From CAVPDG01 sp963702535 (GTDB taxonomy: Bacteria; Chloroflexota; Anaerolineae; Anaerolineales; UBA4823), in contig CAVPDG010000029.1 of the NCBI GenBank assembly GCA_963702535.1, forward strand, positions 1 through 43,225: 43,225 nt of DNA, given 5' to 3'. Under the pieces are notes generated by a model that saw nothing but the letters and a program-made list of their open reading frames with translations, was not told where the DNA came from and made no database searches. How positions within the stretch are numbered: position 1 is the stretch's first letter; every line of letters starts with the position of its first letter. Shown one piece after another: positions 1 to 8,330 of this stretch. The translations under genes were made by a program, and so were the position numbers.

Positions 1-1
1 C

Positions 2-395
2 CGCTGGATGGCATCCCACGGGCGGTCGGAGCTACTTACCTCGCTCAGTAACGATGAGCCGCAACAAATTTCACTGGAGATCGTTGCCCAGGCAGCCCGG
101 CAGGGAGATGTCATTTCCTGCAACATCCTGGCAAGATCTGCCGCACACCTGGCGCAAGGCATAGCCATTTATGCCTCTCTCTTGGATATCTCTCATTTCG
201 TTGTCGGTGGAGAGGTAGCTGAGCTGGGGGATGTTTACTTCACTCCATTACACCAGGCGCTGGAGCGCTTCCGGCGCGAACAACCTCAAGATCGAGATCA
301 TCCCTGCGGAGCTTAAGCAGGAGGCATTCCTGCGCGGCATCAGCATGCTCACCCTGCAGGAGGTGTTACGATCCCGGGTGAACCAGATCCGATAA
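2..395 (+). CDS. ROK family protein, C-terminal fragment (partial, frameshifted)
   Basis: The reading frame is open to the left edge, so the gene starts outside the window. The visible part resembles the last third of ROK (repressor/ORF/kinase) sugar kinases or regulators: a helical stretch with AARQGD, then HLAQGIAIYASLLD and the strand FVVGGEVAELG, a typical ROK C-terminal layout. The frame breaks near 275-285. In the next frame the protein continues with KIEIIPAEL and ends at a TAA at 393-395. The N-terminal ATP site and zinc motif are not in the window, so kinase and repressor cannot be told apart. It precedes a SIS-domain gene and a second ROK gene, which suggests a shared role in amino-sugar or hexose use (inference). 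Confidence 0.7.
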
Positions 396-417
396 ATCAT
401 CGACAGGAAAACACATC

Positions 418-1192
418 ATGCAATCGAACCCCATCGATCTCAGGCATTACCCAATACCTCACCGCTATCCAGGACTTGCAGCGCCAGGTGGTTGAAACCC
501 AGGCAGCAGTCCTCGACCAGATCGCGACGCACATGCTCGCCACAGTGCGCAATGGTAAGCGCATCTTCGTCTTCGGCACCGGGCACTCCCACATGCTGGC
601 AGAAGAAGCATTCTACCGGGCAGGAGGGCTGGCAGCCGCAGTGCCGATCTTCATGACAGACCTGATGCTGCACGAGAATCCCGATCTGAGCAGCCGGCTC
701 GAGCGCACGGCAGGCATCGCAGCCATTCTGCTCGACCAGTACCAGTGCCAACCCGGCGAGATGCTTTTCGTCTACTCGAACAGCGGCGTCAACCACTTGC
801 CGGTCGAAATCGCCATGCTCGCCCGCCAGCGTGGGTTGGCGGTCGTAGGGATATGCTCGATCGCATACGCTAAGGTGGCGCCACTCAGCGCCATCGGTCA
901 GCGCCTGGATGAGGTCGCCGACTATGTGGTCGACAACCTGGGCGTGCCGGGCGACGGGCTGGTGCCGCTGGAGGGTTCCGACTGGCGAGTAGGACCCAGC
1001 TCCACGATCCTGGGCGCCTTCATCTGGAATTCGCTGATCACCGAGGTGCTTACCCGGATGCATCAAGCTGGTGAGCAAGCGCCGGTGTACGCAAGCTTCA
1101 ATATGCGCGGCGCAGCGGCGCACAACAAAGATCTGCTCCAGGAATGGGGCAGCCGCAACCCCCAAATCCAGGGCTGGCTGCGCCGTGGGTGA
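418..1192 (+). CDS. SIS-domain sugar-phosphate binding/isomerase-like protein
   Basis: The strongly coding part runs from TTG 476 to TGA 1192 (238 aa). It carries a SIS (sugar isomerase) fold with VFGTGHSHMLAEEAF near residues 32-46 and a second phosphate-contacting segment YSNSGVNHLPVE. SIS proteins of this type bind phosphosugars, but the exact substrate cannot be read from sequence. The ATG at 418, 8-15 bases after AGGAAA, is a better ribosome site than TTG 476. Reaching the main frame from it needs a one-base shift near 440-450, after which GITQYLTAIQDL gives a family-like N-terminus. The 3' end overlaps the next gene's GTG by 8 bases, implying translational coupling. Confidence 0.8.
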
Positions 1193-2142
1193 AACGCTAG
1201 CGGTAGGCATCGACCTTGGGGCAACCAAGATCGCTTCAGCCCTGGTGACCGAGAGCGGAGGCGTGCTGGCTTCACGCCAGACGCTGACACGCAGTCAGGA
1301 TGGCGCTGACGCTGTTTTGCAACGCATTGCCACGGAGATCAATGCCCTACTAACCGGCGCTGGCGAGCGCGTTGCGGGCATCGGTATGGGCACACCGGGC
1401 ATCGTCAACCCTGGGGAAGGCGTGGTGCGGAACGCTGTCAATTTGGGCTGGGATGAAGTGCCGCTGGTCAGCGGGGTGCGTAAGCACCTGGAGCACGACC
1501 TGCCCGTCTTTGTGGGCAAGGACACCAACGCCAGCGCCCTGGGAGAGTATTACTTCGGCGCCGGGAGCGGCTGCCGCGATTTCGTCTACCTATCCATCGG
1601 TTCCGGGCTGGGCGGAGGCTTGATCGTCAATGGGCAAATCGTAACCGGATCTGCCTGGCAATCTTCAGAGCTGGGGCACATCTCGCTGGATCCGCAACGG
1701 ACGACTATGCGCCTGCGGGCTGCGCGGCTGCGCAGAGACGACCGTCTCCGGACCCGGGCTGGTCACGCTGGCGCGCGAGCGCCTGGCTTTGGGCGGCTTT
1801 CGCTCGTCGCTGACAGCCTCCGGGGATCTATCGCCAGCCATGATCCTCTCCGCCGCCCGCCAGGGCGATGCACTGGCGCTGGACGCCTTTGCTGAAATGG
1901 GCAACTCACTGGGCATCGTTATGGCATCCTGCGTGGCGGTGCTCAATCCGGCGCGCTTTATCATCGGTGGAGGCTTGGGGTTGGCTGCTTTCGACCTCAT
2001 CCTCCCTTCCGCCCGCCATGCCCTGGCACAGCGTGTGATCCAGTCCAGCATCCGCGCGCTGGAGATCCTCCCGTCCGCGCTGCAATCCAGCGCCATCGGT
2101 CCGTCCTGCCTGGTGTGGTACGCAAGATCCATGCAACCATAA
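1185..2142 (+). CDS. ROK family sugar kinase (one frameshift)
   Basis: Starts at GTG 1185, overlapping the SIS gene stop. The N-terminal phosphate-binding loop GIDLGATK is at residues 8-15. The middle contains GIGMGTPGIV, the catalytic-region VGKDTNASALGE (the Asp is the expected base) and SIGSGLGGGLIV. Around 1690-1694 one extra base shifts the frame. After the shift comes NGRLCACGLRGCAE, the ROK zinc motif CxCGxxGC, and the protein runs to TAA 2142. The span is 3n+1, about 318 aa, normal for ROK kinases such as glucokinase, N-acetylmannosamine kinase or fructokinase. Substrate specificity is not visible. It probably phosphorylates the sugar handled by the SIS protein (inference). Confidence 0.85.
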
Positions 2143-2144
2143 TC

Positions 2145-2177
2145 GCGCCGGCAGGTATTTGCCCACCGGCGCTTTTC
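2145..2177 (+). terminator. Rho-independent terminator after ROK kinase
   Basis: A perfect 7-bp stem GCGCCGG (2145-2151) / CCGGCGC (2166-2172) is followed immediately by TTTTCTT. It lies 2 bases after the ROK stop and 34 bases before the next start codon. Confidence 0.75.
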
Positions 2178-2210
2178 TTACCCATTTTTCACTGTCCAAG
2201 GTGGTGCAAG

Positions 2211-3206
2211 ATGTCCAACCGAAGCTACAAAAAAATCATATTCGAGGGAGACCGGGCAGAGATGGCTACCCGTGAGCTGCCAGAGACCGGCGATGGACAA
2301 ATCCTCATTCAGACGGTCTGCTCACTGATCAGCCCGGGCACAGAACGCGCCGCGCTGATGCGCATCTGGGATGACGCCGGGTTCCGCGAGAACCCGGGTT
2401 ACGCCCTGGCAGGCGAGGTGATCGAAACCGGTCCGGGAGTGCGCGACCTGCAGCCCGGCGACCGGGTGATCACCCTGCGCAACCACGCCAGCCTGATGCT
2501 GGCGTCCAGCGATCCGTGGGATACGCTCAAGATCCCAGACGGGGTGAGCTACGAAACGGCGACCTTCCTGCCGCTTGCCAGCGTGGCGCTGCATGCTCTG
2601 CGCCGCGCCCAGCTCAGCCTGGGCGAAAGCGTGGTCATCTTGGGGGCGGGGATCATCGGCTTAACATTGGTGCAGCTGGCGCGCATGGACGGCGCCAGCC
2701 AGGTCATCGTCCTCGACCTGGCGGAAAACCGGCTGGCGCTGGCGCGGCAATATGGCGCTGATGTGACCATCAACCCATCCAGTGCAGACGCCGTAGCCAG
2801 GATCTTCGAGATCACCGGCGGCAAAGGCGCTCCGCTGATCATCGAAGCGACCGGCAATGTGAGCGTGCTACCGCTGGCGTTCCAGCTTGCCACGCACGGC
2901 GGGCGCATCATCTGCGCTGGGCTTTGGGAGCAGGACCAGCCGATCACGATCAGCCTGGAGTTCCTGGCGCGCGAGCTGAGCATCATCGCCGCGCACCAGC
3001 CACACTGTCCGGTGAGCGAGAATCTGTACTGGACGTGGACGCAGCAGGCGAACCGCCGGCTGCTGCTGGAGATGATGGCGAGCGGTAAGCTACACGTGGC
3101 TGAGATGCTGACACACCGCTTCCCGGCGCAGCAAGCGCCGCAGGTTTACGAGCATATCAAGACCGGCGACCGGAGCATGCTGGGCGTGTTGCTGGAGTGG
3201 GTTTAG
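2211..3206 (+). CDS. MDR-superfamily (zinc-type) dehydrogenase
   Basis: 331 aa from ATG 2211, preceded by AAGGTGG. The N-terminal GroES-like catalytic domain includes CSLISPGTER and GYALAGEVIETG. The Rossmann domain has VVILGAGIIGLTLVQLA. This matches the medium-chain dehydrogenase/reductase superfamily, particularly the group resembling the first half of bi-domain oxidoreductases. The usual catalytic-zinc signature (CGTD, GHE) is changed here to CSLI and GYA, so zinc-dependent alcohol dehydrogenase chemistry should not be assumed. Its place after the ROK/SIS genes suggests oxidation or reduction of a sugar or polyol (inference). The terminator upstream implies a separate transcript or read-through. 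Confidence 0.8.
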   Translation: MSNRSYKKIIFEGDRAEMATRELPETGDGQILIQTVCSLISPGTERAALMRIWDDAGFRENPGYALAGEVIETGPGVRDLQPGDRVITLRNHASLMLASSDPWDTLKIPDGVSYETATFLPLASVALHALRRAQLSLGESVVILGAGIIGLTLVQLARMDGASQVIVLDLAENRLALARQYGADVTINPSSADAVARIFEITGGKGAPLIIEATGNVSVLPLAFQLATHGGRIICAGLWEQDQPITISLEFLARELSIIAAHQPHCPVSENLYWTWTQQANRRLLLEMMASGKLHVAEMLTHRFPAQQAPQVYEHIKTGDRSMLGVLLEWV

Positions 3207-3211
3207 GTAAG

Positions 3212-4410
3212 CTAACGAGCGGCGGCTAATTCATCGCTTGTCGTCTCTTTGCGGGTCAAGACGATAGCGGTGAGCACCAGCGCCAGGAGCGGGAGCATCA
3301 TCAAGTTGAGCGCGCCCCAGCTCGTGCGAAAGAGCGCCACGCCTGCCGATAGCGAGAGCAGCGCCTGCACGGAGAAGATAGAGAAGTCGTTGAAGCCCTG
3401 GGCTTTGAAACGCTCAGCGGGGCGGTAAGACCCGGTAAGCTTCAGCGTGGCGCCAACAAAGAGGAAGTTCCAACCCACGCCCAGCAAGACCAGCGCTACC
3501 CAGTACGCCAGCAGATCGCGGCTCACCAGACCCAGCAGCACCGTTCCGAGCATGGCGGCGATGCCCATCAGCATCACGCGCAGCTCGCCGAGGCGCTCCA
3601 ACAGAAAACCGGTGAAGAGAGAGGGCAAGAACATGGCGATGATGTGGCTCTCGATCACCAGGGCGGTAGCGCCGAGGGTGAAACCCGCCTGGTTGTGCAT
3701 GTGCACCGGCGTGGCGGTCATGATGAAGCTCATCACGCCGTAAGCCACCGTACCCGCCAGGACAGCAGCGAGATAATTGGGCTGTCGGGCGATCTGGCGC
3801 AGTGGGCGCGGCATCTTGTTGCGAGGTCCGCTGCCGCTTCCGTCTGCACGGGCTTGACCTCGCGCATGAAGAGCAGTACCACGATAACCAGGGCATACAG
3901 CACCGCCAGGGCGACAAATGATCCTGCATACGGCGTTGGAAACAGGTCCTTCGTGCGGCGGGCGATCTCCGGTCCCATGAAGCCCGCCACCACACCGCTC
4001 AAGAGCAGGAAGGATACCGCCCGACCGGCAAAGCGCGGCTCCACGCTCTCGGCTGCAGCGAAACGATACTGCTGGGTGAAGGCGCTATTCGTGCCGATGA
4101 GCAGTACTGCCAGGCAGAACAAGGAAAAACTGCCCAGAGCAATGGCGTATGCCGCCAGCAAGGCGCTGAGCCCGGCGAGCACAGCGGAAATTAGGTAACC
4201 CTTGCGCCTGCCGATGCGCTGCATGATCATCGCCGCCGGGATGGTCATCAGCGCCAGACCGACAATCATGAGCGATGCCGGCAGCGTGGCGAATTCCAGC
4301 CTTGGCGCAAGCTCAGCGCCGATGATGCCCGAGGTGAGCACCACAATCGACACGCCGGAGGTAGCCAGCATGGAGCTGAGCGCCAGCACGGATAGATTAC
4401 GGTAGTTCAC
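3212..4410 (-). CDS. MFS transporter (one frameshift)
   Basis: An integral membrane protein of about 399 aa, starting at 4410. The first half (to about 3815) carries hydrophobic helices and the MFS loop 2-3 motif QRIGRRKGY, then helices up to LYALVIVVLLFMREVKP. A shift near 3812-3820 moves it to the second frame, which supplies six further helices (LAAVLAGTVAYGVMSFIM through LALVLTAIVLTRK). Twelve predicted helices fit the major facilitator superfamily. The second half resembles DHA1-type proteins with HMHNQAGFTLG. The substrate cannot be inferred. The span is 3n+2, so one base is probably missing. It converges with the dehydrogenase at 3206 and has its own promoter/palindrome upstream. Confidence 0.82.
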
Positions 4411-4433
4411 GGAAGAGCGCCTCCAAACCCCAC

Positions 4434-4451
4434 TATAATTGCGTAATTATA
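4434..4451 (-). promoter_or_regulatory. Palindromic promoter/operator before the MFS gene
   Basis: TATAATT (4434-4440), GCGT, AATTATA (4445-4451) is a perfect 7-bp inverted repeat whose halves each contain a consensus -10 hexamer, on either strand. It lies 24 bases upstream of the MFS start. It could be the MFS -10 element combined with a repressor operator; no convincing -35 is seen. Confidence 0.45.
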
Positions 4452-4557
4452 CCGATGTTATCCACTTATTGTTATGGAATACAGATCAAGCGCAAATCAC
4501 GGTGCAACTGCCTTACCTGCCAGTGAAAAACAACAACCGCTTCACAAAGCAAAAACG

Positions 4558-5754
4558 CTAATGTTCCTGGCTCACCTGGAACCTCCAGGCGGCAATAGCA
4601 AAGAACAAGAGCGCATATCCCAACAAAGCAAACGCGGGCAACAGCACCCCCTCGACACCCAGCCCACGGATGGACACATTCTTGAAGCCGTCCATCGCCC
4701 AGGCGACGGGGGAAAAGTGCCCGATGGCGGCGAAAGTGGGACCCGTCACTTCCAGGGGCATCCATGCCCCGCCGAGCGCTGCCAGCAGGAACATCGGCAC
4801 CAGCGCGAAGATGATTGCCTGCTCCTCCGTGCGCGCCAGCGTCCCGATCAGCAATCCCAGCGCGGCGATACACAACGCCGCTGCCAGCGCCACCAGCAGG
4901 GTTGCCAGCGGCGACCTCAGGTAATTCACCTTAAGGATGAATTGTCCGAACACCAGCAGGATGATGAATTGGCAAAACACCATGCTGAAGATCGCCAGGA
5001 AGTGCCCCAGCAGGATGTGCACGCGCCGGGTTGCTGTGGTAAGCATGCGCTGCAGGCAGCGTGACTTGCGCTCGCTCACAATGATGACGGCTGAGGTGAG
5101 CAGCCCGGCGATGGCGAATTGCAGCATCATCCCCGGCGAAGTGTTCGCCAGCGCCTTGTTGCCCGTAGCTTCCGACTCGATGACAGCGCTGGTGGTCTCC
5201 TTCACCCGGATGGGCGGCTCTTTCCAGCGCGAAAGCGCCTGCTCGAACGTGTAATCGAACGGATTCTGGTCGCCCGCTACCCGCTCCATGATCACTGCCG
5301 TCCGCACCGCGCTCTCCAGCCGGATGGCGACCGTTAGCGCCTCGCTTTTCACGCTTGTCCCAACGGATGTGCCTGTATCCCCGATCAAGACCAACCTGGC
5401 TGGCTTTCCCTCCAGCATCTGTTTGCTGTAGCCTTTGGGCACGATGATCGCGGCTGCCAGCTTCTCATCTGCTATCCTGGCTTGCATGGCTGGCAGATCT
5501 GTCGAGTTGAATTCCTGCAGCCGGATCACTTCCGAATTCACTAACTGCTCGTGCAGGGCGCGGCTCAGCCACGTGCCATCCTCGTCGATGTACCCCACCG
5601 GCAGGCGTGGATCGCCCGCTTTGCTGAAGCCGCCGGATGCGAATCCAATAAAAAAGGTGAACAAAATTGGCATGATCAGCAGGAACAGGAAGATCTTGCG
5701 GTCGCGCAGCAGTTGCAACAAATCTTTTCCGGCGATGTCGAGGATGGGTCTCAT
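4558..5754 (-). CDS. ABC-2 type transporter permease
   Basis: 398 aa, intact. A first membrane segment near residues 20-40 (IFLFLLIMPILFTFFIG) is followed by a large extracytoplasmic region to about residue 205. Five more hydrophobic segments make up the C-terminal ABC-2 domain, including the amphipathic ERKSRCLQRMLTTATRR region, which follows the typical E-x4-x-R-x-L pattern at the ATPase interface. Third gene of a reverse-strand set: ATPase (7073-8027), permease (5764-7063), this permease. The stop of the upstream permease is 9 bases from this start, so they are co-transcribed. Two similar permease subunits probably form a heterodimeric exporter; the cargo (drug, lipid or polymer) is unknown. 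Confidence 0.88.
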   Translation of the reverse strand: MRPILDIAGKDLLQLLRDRKIFLFLLIMPILFTFFIGFASGGFSKAGDPRLPVGYIDEDGTWLSRALHEQLVNSEVIRLQEFNSTDLPAMQARIADEKLAAAIIVPKGYSKQMLEGKPARLVLIGDTGTSVGTSVKSEALTVAIRLESAVRTAVIMERVAGDQNPFDYTFEQALSRWKEPPIRVKETTSAVIESEATGNKALANTSPGMMLQFAIAGLLTSAVIIVSERKSRCLQRMLTTATRRVHILLGHFLAIFSMVFCQFIILLVFGQFILKVNYLRSPLATLLVALAAALCIAALGLLIGTLARTEEQAIIFALVPMFLLAALGGAWMPLEVTGPTFAAIGHFSPVAWAMDGFKNVSIRGLGVEGVLLPAFALLGYALLFFAIAAWRFQVSQEH

Positions 5755-5763
5755 CGGCTACCC

Positions 5764-7063
5764 TTATACATAGCGATGGTTAAAGCGCCACACGCCGATG
5801 ACAAAGAAGAGGGCGCCCCATGCCAGCAGCACCAGCGTATTGACCAGCACGCTGCTCACCGGCTCACCGTTCATCGCCATCGTTAACCCGCGCACCGCCC
5901 AGCCCTGCGGTACGAGCAAAGCTACCGTATCTCCCAGCCGTGCCGCTATGGGCGATGCCATCGCAAAAACGCTGATCATCCCCAGCATGCCAGTCACTGA
6001 GAGTATCCCGCCGAACACGAGACCACCTTGCTTGGTATCTTTCAGGAAGGAGTTGATGAATACCCCAAATCCCGCTGCGGATAGCACAATCCCAATAGCC
6101 ATCAATACAACCGCTTCCGGCTCACCCCATTGAATGCCAAAGATCAAGCGGGCTGCCACGATCAGAACGATCACCTGCACCAGCACCGTCATGAATACGG
6201 ACAAGAACTTGCCGCCCAGTATCGTCGCCTGGGGTGTGGGTGTGGTAAACAATCTTGGCAGCGTGCGCTCTTCTTCCTCGCGCAGGATACTCTCTGCCGT
6301 AGCCGTACCCGTGTAGAAGGCATAGAAGATCATCATCGCTCCCATGATGGGACCGACAATAGCCAGGGCTGGGCTCTGCTCTGCCTCGGATGCCGGTTTC
6401 TCCTGTGGCGACTGCACAATGAGAAAAGTCTCACCCAAATCGTCCGTCTGGGTGTTGCTCGTATCCAGGTACTCCTGCACCACCTGCCCCACCAGCGCCG
6501 GATTTTGGCTCCCTGCCGCGTCAATGGCGAGATCGACGGTAATCTTTACCGCAGAGAGGCTGTCCATGAACTGGCTCAGGATGGATTTGACGATCCCCGG
6601 ACCAATGGTCAGGGTCGGGTCCTGGTAGAATTCGACCTGCGACGTGCCGTTCAGGTCACCGAATTGGCTGCTAGAAGCCTTGCGGGATGATGATTGCTGC
6701 CTGCGCCTGCCGGCTATCTACTGCTGCCCTGGCTTCCTCGGCGCTATTGACCAGCCTTACCTCCAACAGGTCCGCCAGGTCTTCGCTGCGCAGCACTTCC
6801 ACCACCAGCTCGCTCAACGTCCTGGCATTGAAACCGCCGGGCGTTTTGCCGGATCCCGACTGCAGGCGGGGGGCGTCCTGGTCCAGGTTAGCCACCACCA
6901 GCTCCGTGCGCGGCAGCTCGAACCCCTCCTGGCTACCGATATTCCCGAAGGCAAAGTAAAACAGACCGGTCACCCCGAGCGGGATGGCGAACATGAAAAC
7001 CACCCCCATCGTGCTGCGCAGAAAGCGCAGCATATCTTTCAAGGCAATGTCGAGGATCTTCAT
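5764..7063 (-). CDS. ABC-2 type transporter permease (one frameshift)
   Basis: About 433 aa. The N-terminal part (7063 to about 6672) has one membrane segment and an extracytoplasmic domain ending AAIIIPQGF. An in-frame TAG follows, but the next frame continues directly as SSQFGDLNGTSQ and then the whole ABC-2 membrane domain (IVGPIMGAMMIFYAFY, LREEEERTLPRLFTTP, five helices). The span is 3n+1, consistent with a single extra base near 6670. Partner of the permease at 4558-5754, to which it is similar in layout, and of the ATPase at 7073-8027. Start ATG 7063 lies 9 bases after the ATPase stop codon. Confidence 0.85.
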
Positions 7064-7072
7064 AACATCAGG

Positions 7073-8027
7073 CTAATCGCGCAATGCCCTTCCGGTGAGG
7101 TGCAAGAACACCGTCTCCAGGTTAGGCTCCTGTATTTCCACTGAGGTGACGCGCACGTTCTTCGCCATAGCAGCTTCAAATAAGCGCGGCAGCACCTGGT
7201 TGCTGTCCTCTGCCAGAATGGTGAAGGAACCGTCTTCCACGCTGACCTGGCTCACCCCCGGTACGGCTTTCCAGGCTTCCAGCACGCCATCGCTCTCAGC
7301 GTTGATCGTCAGGTGCAGGCGGTGCATCTCACCAACGATCTTGACCAGCTCCTCGTGCGTCCCGCTGGCAATCAGCGCGCCGTGGTCCATGATGGCGATG
7401 TGGTCAGAGAGCTCCTGTGCTTCTTCCATGTAGTGCGTTGTATAGAGGACGGTCATACCCTGGTCTTTGAGCGCCACCACGCTATCCAGGATGTTGCGCC
7501 GCGACTGCGGGTCGATGCCCACGGTCGGCTCGTCCATGTAGATCACCTGGGGCTTGTGAAGCAGCGCCACGCCGATGTTGACGCGCCGCTTCATACCACC
7601 CGAGTACTTGCCCACCCTGCCGCCGGCGCGATCGGTCAACCCGATCGTCTCCAGAACCTCATCGACGCGCTGCCCGCAGCGTTGAGCCGCGCAGCCCGTA
7701 CATCTTTCCCCAGAAGGTAAGGTTCTCGCGGGCAGTCAGATCCTCGTACAGGGCGATCTCCTGGGGCACAACCCCCAGCACCGACTTGACCCCCATCGCA
7801 TCTTTGCGCAGCGAATGCCCCATCACCAGGGCGTCACCCTGGTCGGGGCGCAGCAGTGTAGCCAGCATCGAGATCGTGGTCGTCTTGCCCGCCCCATTAG
7901 GTCCCAGCAAGCTGAAGATCTCGCCGGGCGCCACAGGGAAGCTGACGCCCTGAACCGCCTTCACTTCGCCGAAGGCTTTATAGAGATCCTGAACTTCGAT
8001 GGCGAATTCCATGACTCGATCACTCAC
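7073..8027 (-). CDS. ABC transporter ATP-binding protein, drug/polysaccharide export type (one frameshift)
   Basis: About 318 aa from GTG 8027 (ATG 8012 is an alternative). Walker A is LLGPNGAGKTTT and the Q-loop is VPQEIALYEDLT. The frame changes near 7661-7675 after GLRGS. The second frame then gives the signature KYSGGMKRR, Walker B QVIYMDEPTVGIDP, the H-loop TTHYMEEA, and a C-terminal extension of about 90 aa typical of DrrA/NatA-like exporters that pair with ABC-2 permeases. The two permease genes follow at 9-base gaps, so this is the energising subunit of the same exporter. The span is 3n+1. Confidence 0.88.
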
Positions 8028-8330
8028 TCCGGTAACTGGTTATACTGTCGTTTCCCAAAGATCCAAGCATCCCCTAGTATTGTATACCATTCCCAACTTT
8101 TCTACTTCCGATCAATTACACGGTGAACTATGTATAAGGACGAACAGGTGATTAACTTAAGTGCGATAACCTGGTTGGCGGGCGAAAAACGAAGTTGTTA
8201 TTCGATCATTAAAGGGACAATCTAGGATTAATTACTAATATGATCCAATTTATTGTATAATCAATGAAGCGATAAACATGGTGGGAAAATAAATCACGAA
8301 TCAGATTGACGAACTTGAGACTTTAAGAAG
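8028..8330. promoter_or_regulatory. Divergent intergenic region between ABC operon and cyclase gene
   Basis: About 300 bases, AT-richer than its surroundings, with no credible ORF. On the + strand a consensus TATAAT is at 8256-8261, with a weak TTACTA at 8232-8237 (18-base spacing), about 70 bases before the cyclase ATG. On the - strand TATAAC (complement of 8039-8044), with TTGGAT 16 bases upstream, could drive the ABC genes with a very short leader. No operator or riboswitch was recognised. Confidence 0.4.

Noticed and set aside
440..1228. 262-aa reverse-strand open frame over the SIS gene
   Set aside because: The + strand SIS protein has clear family motifs; the reverse product has none.
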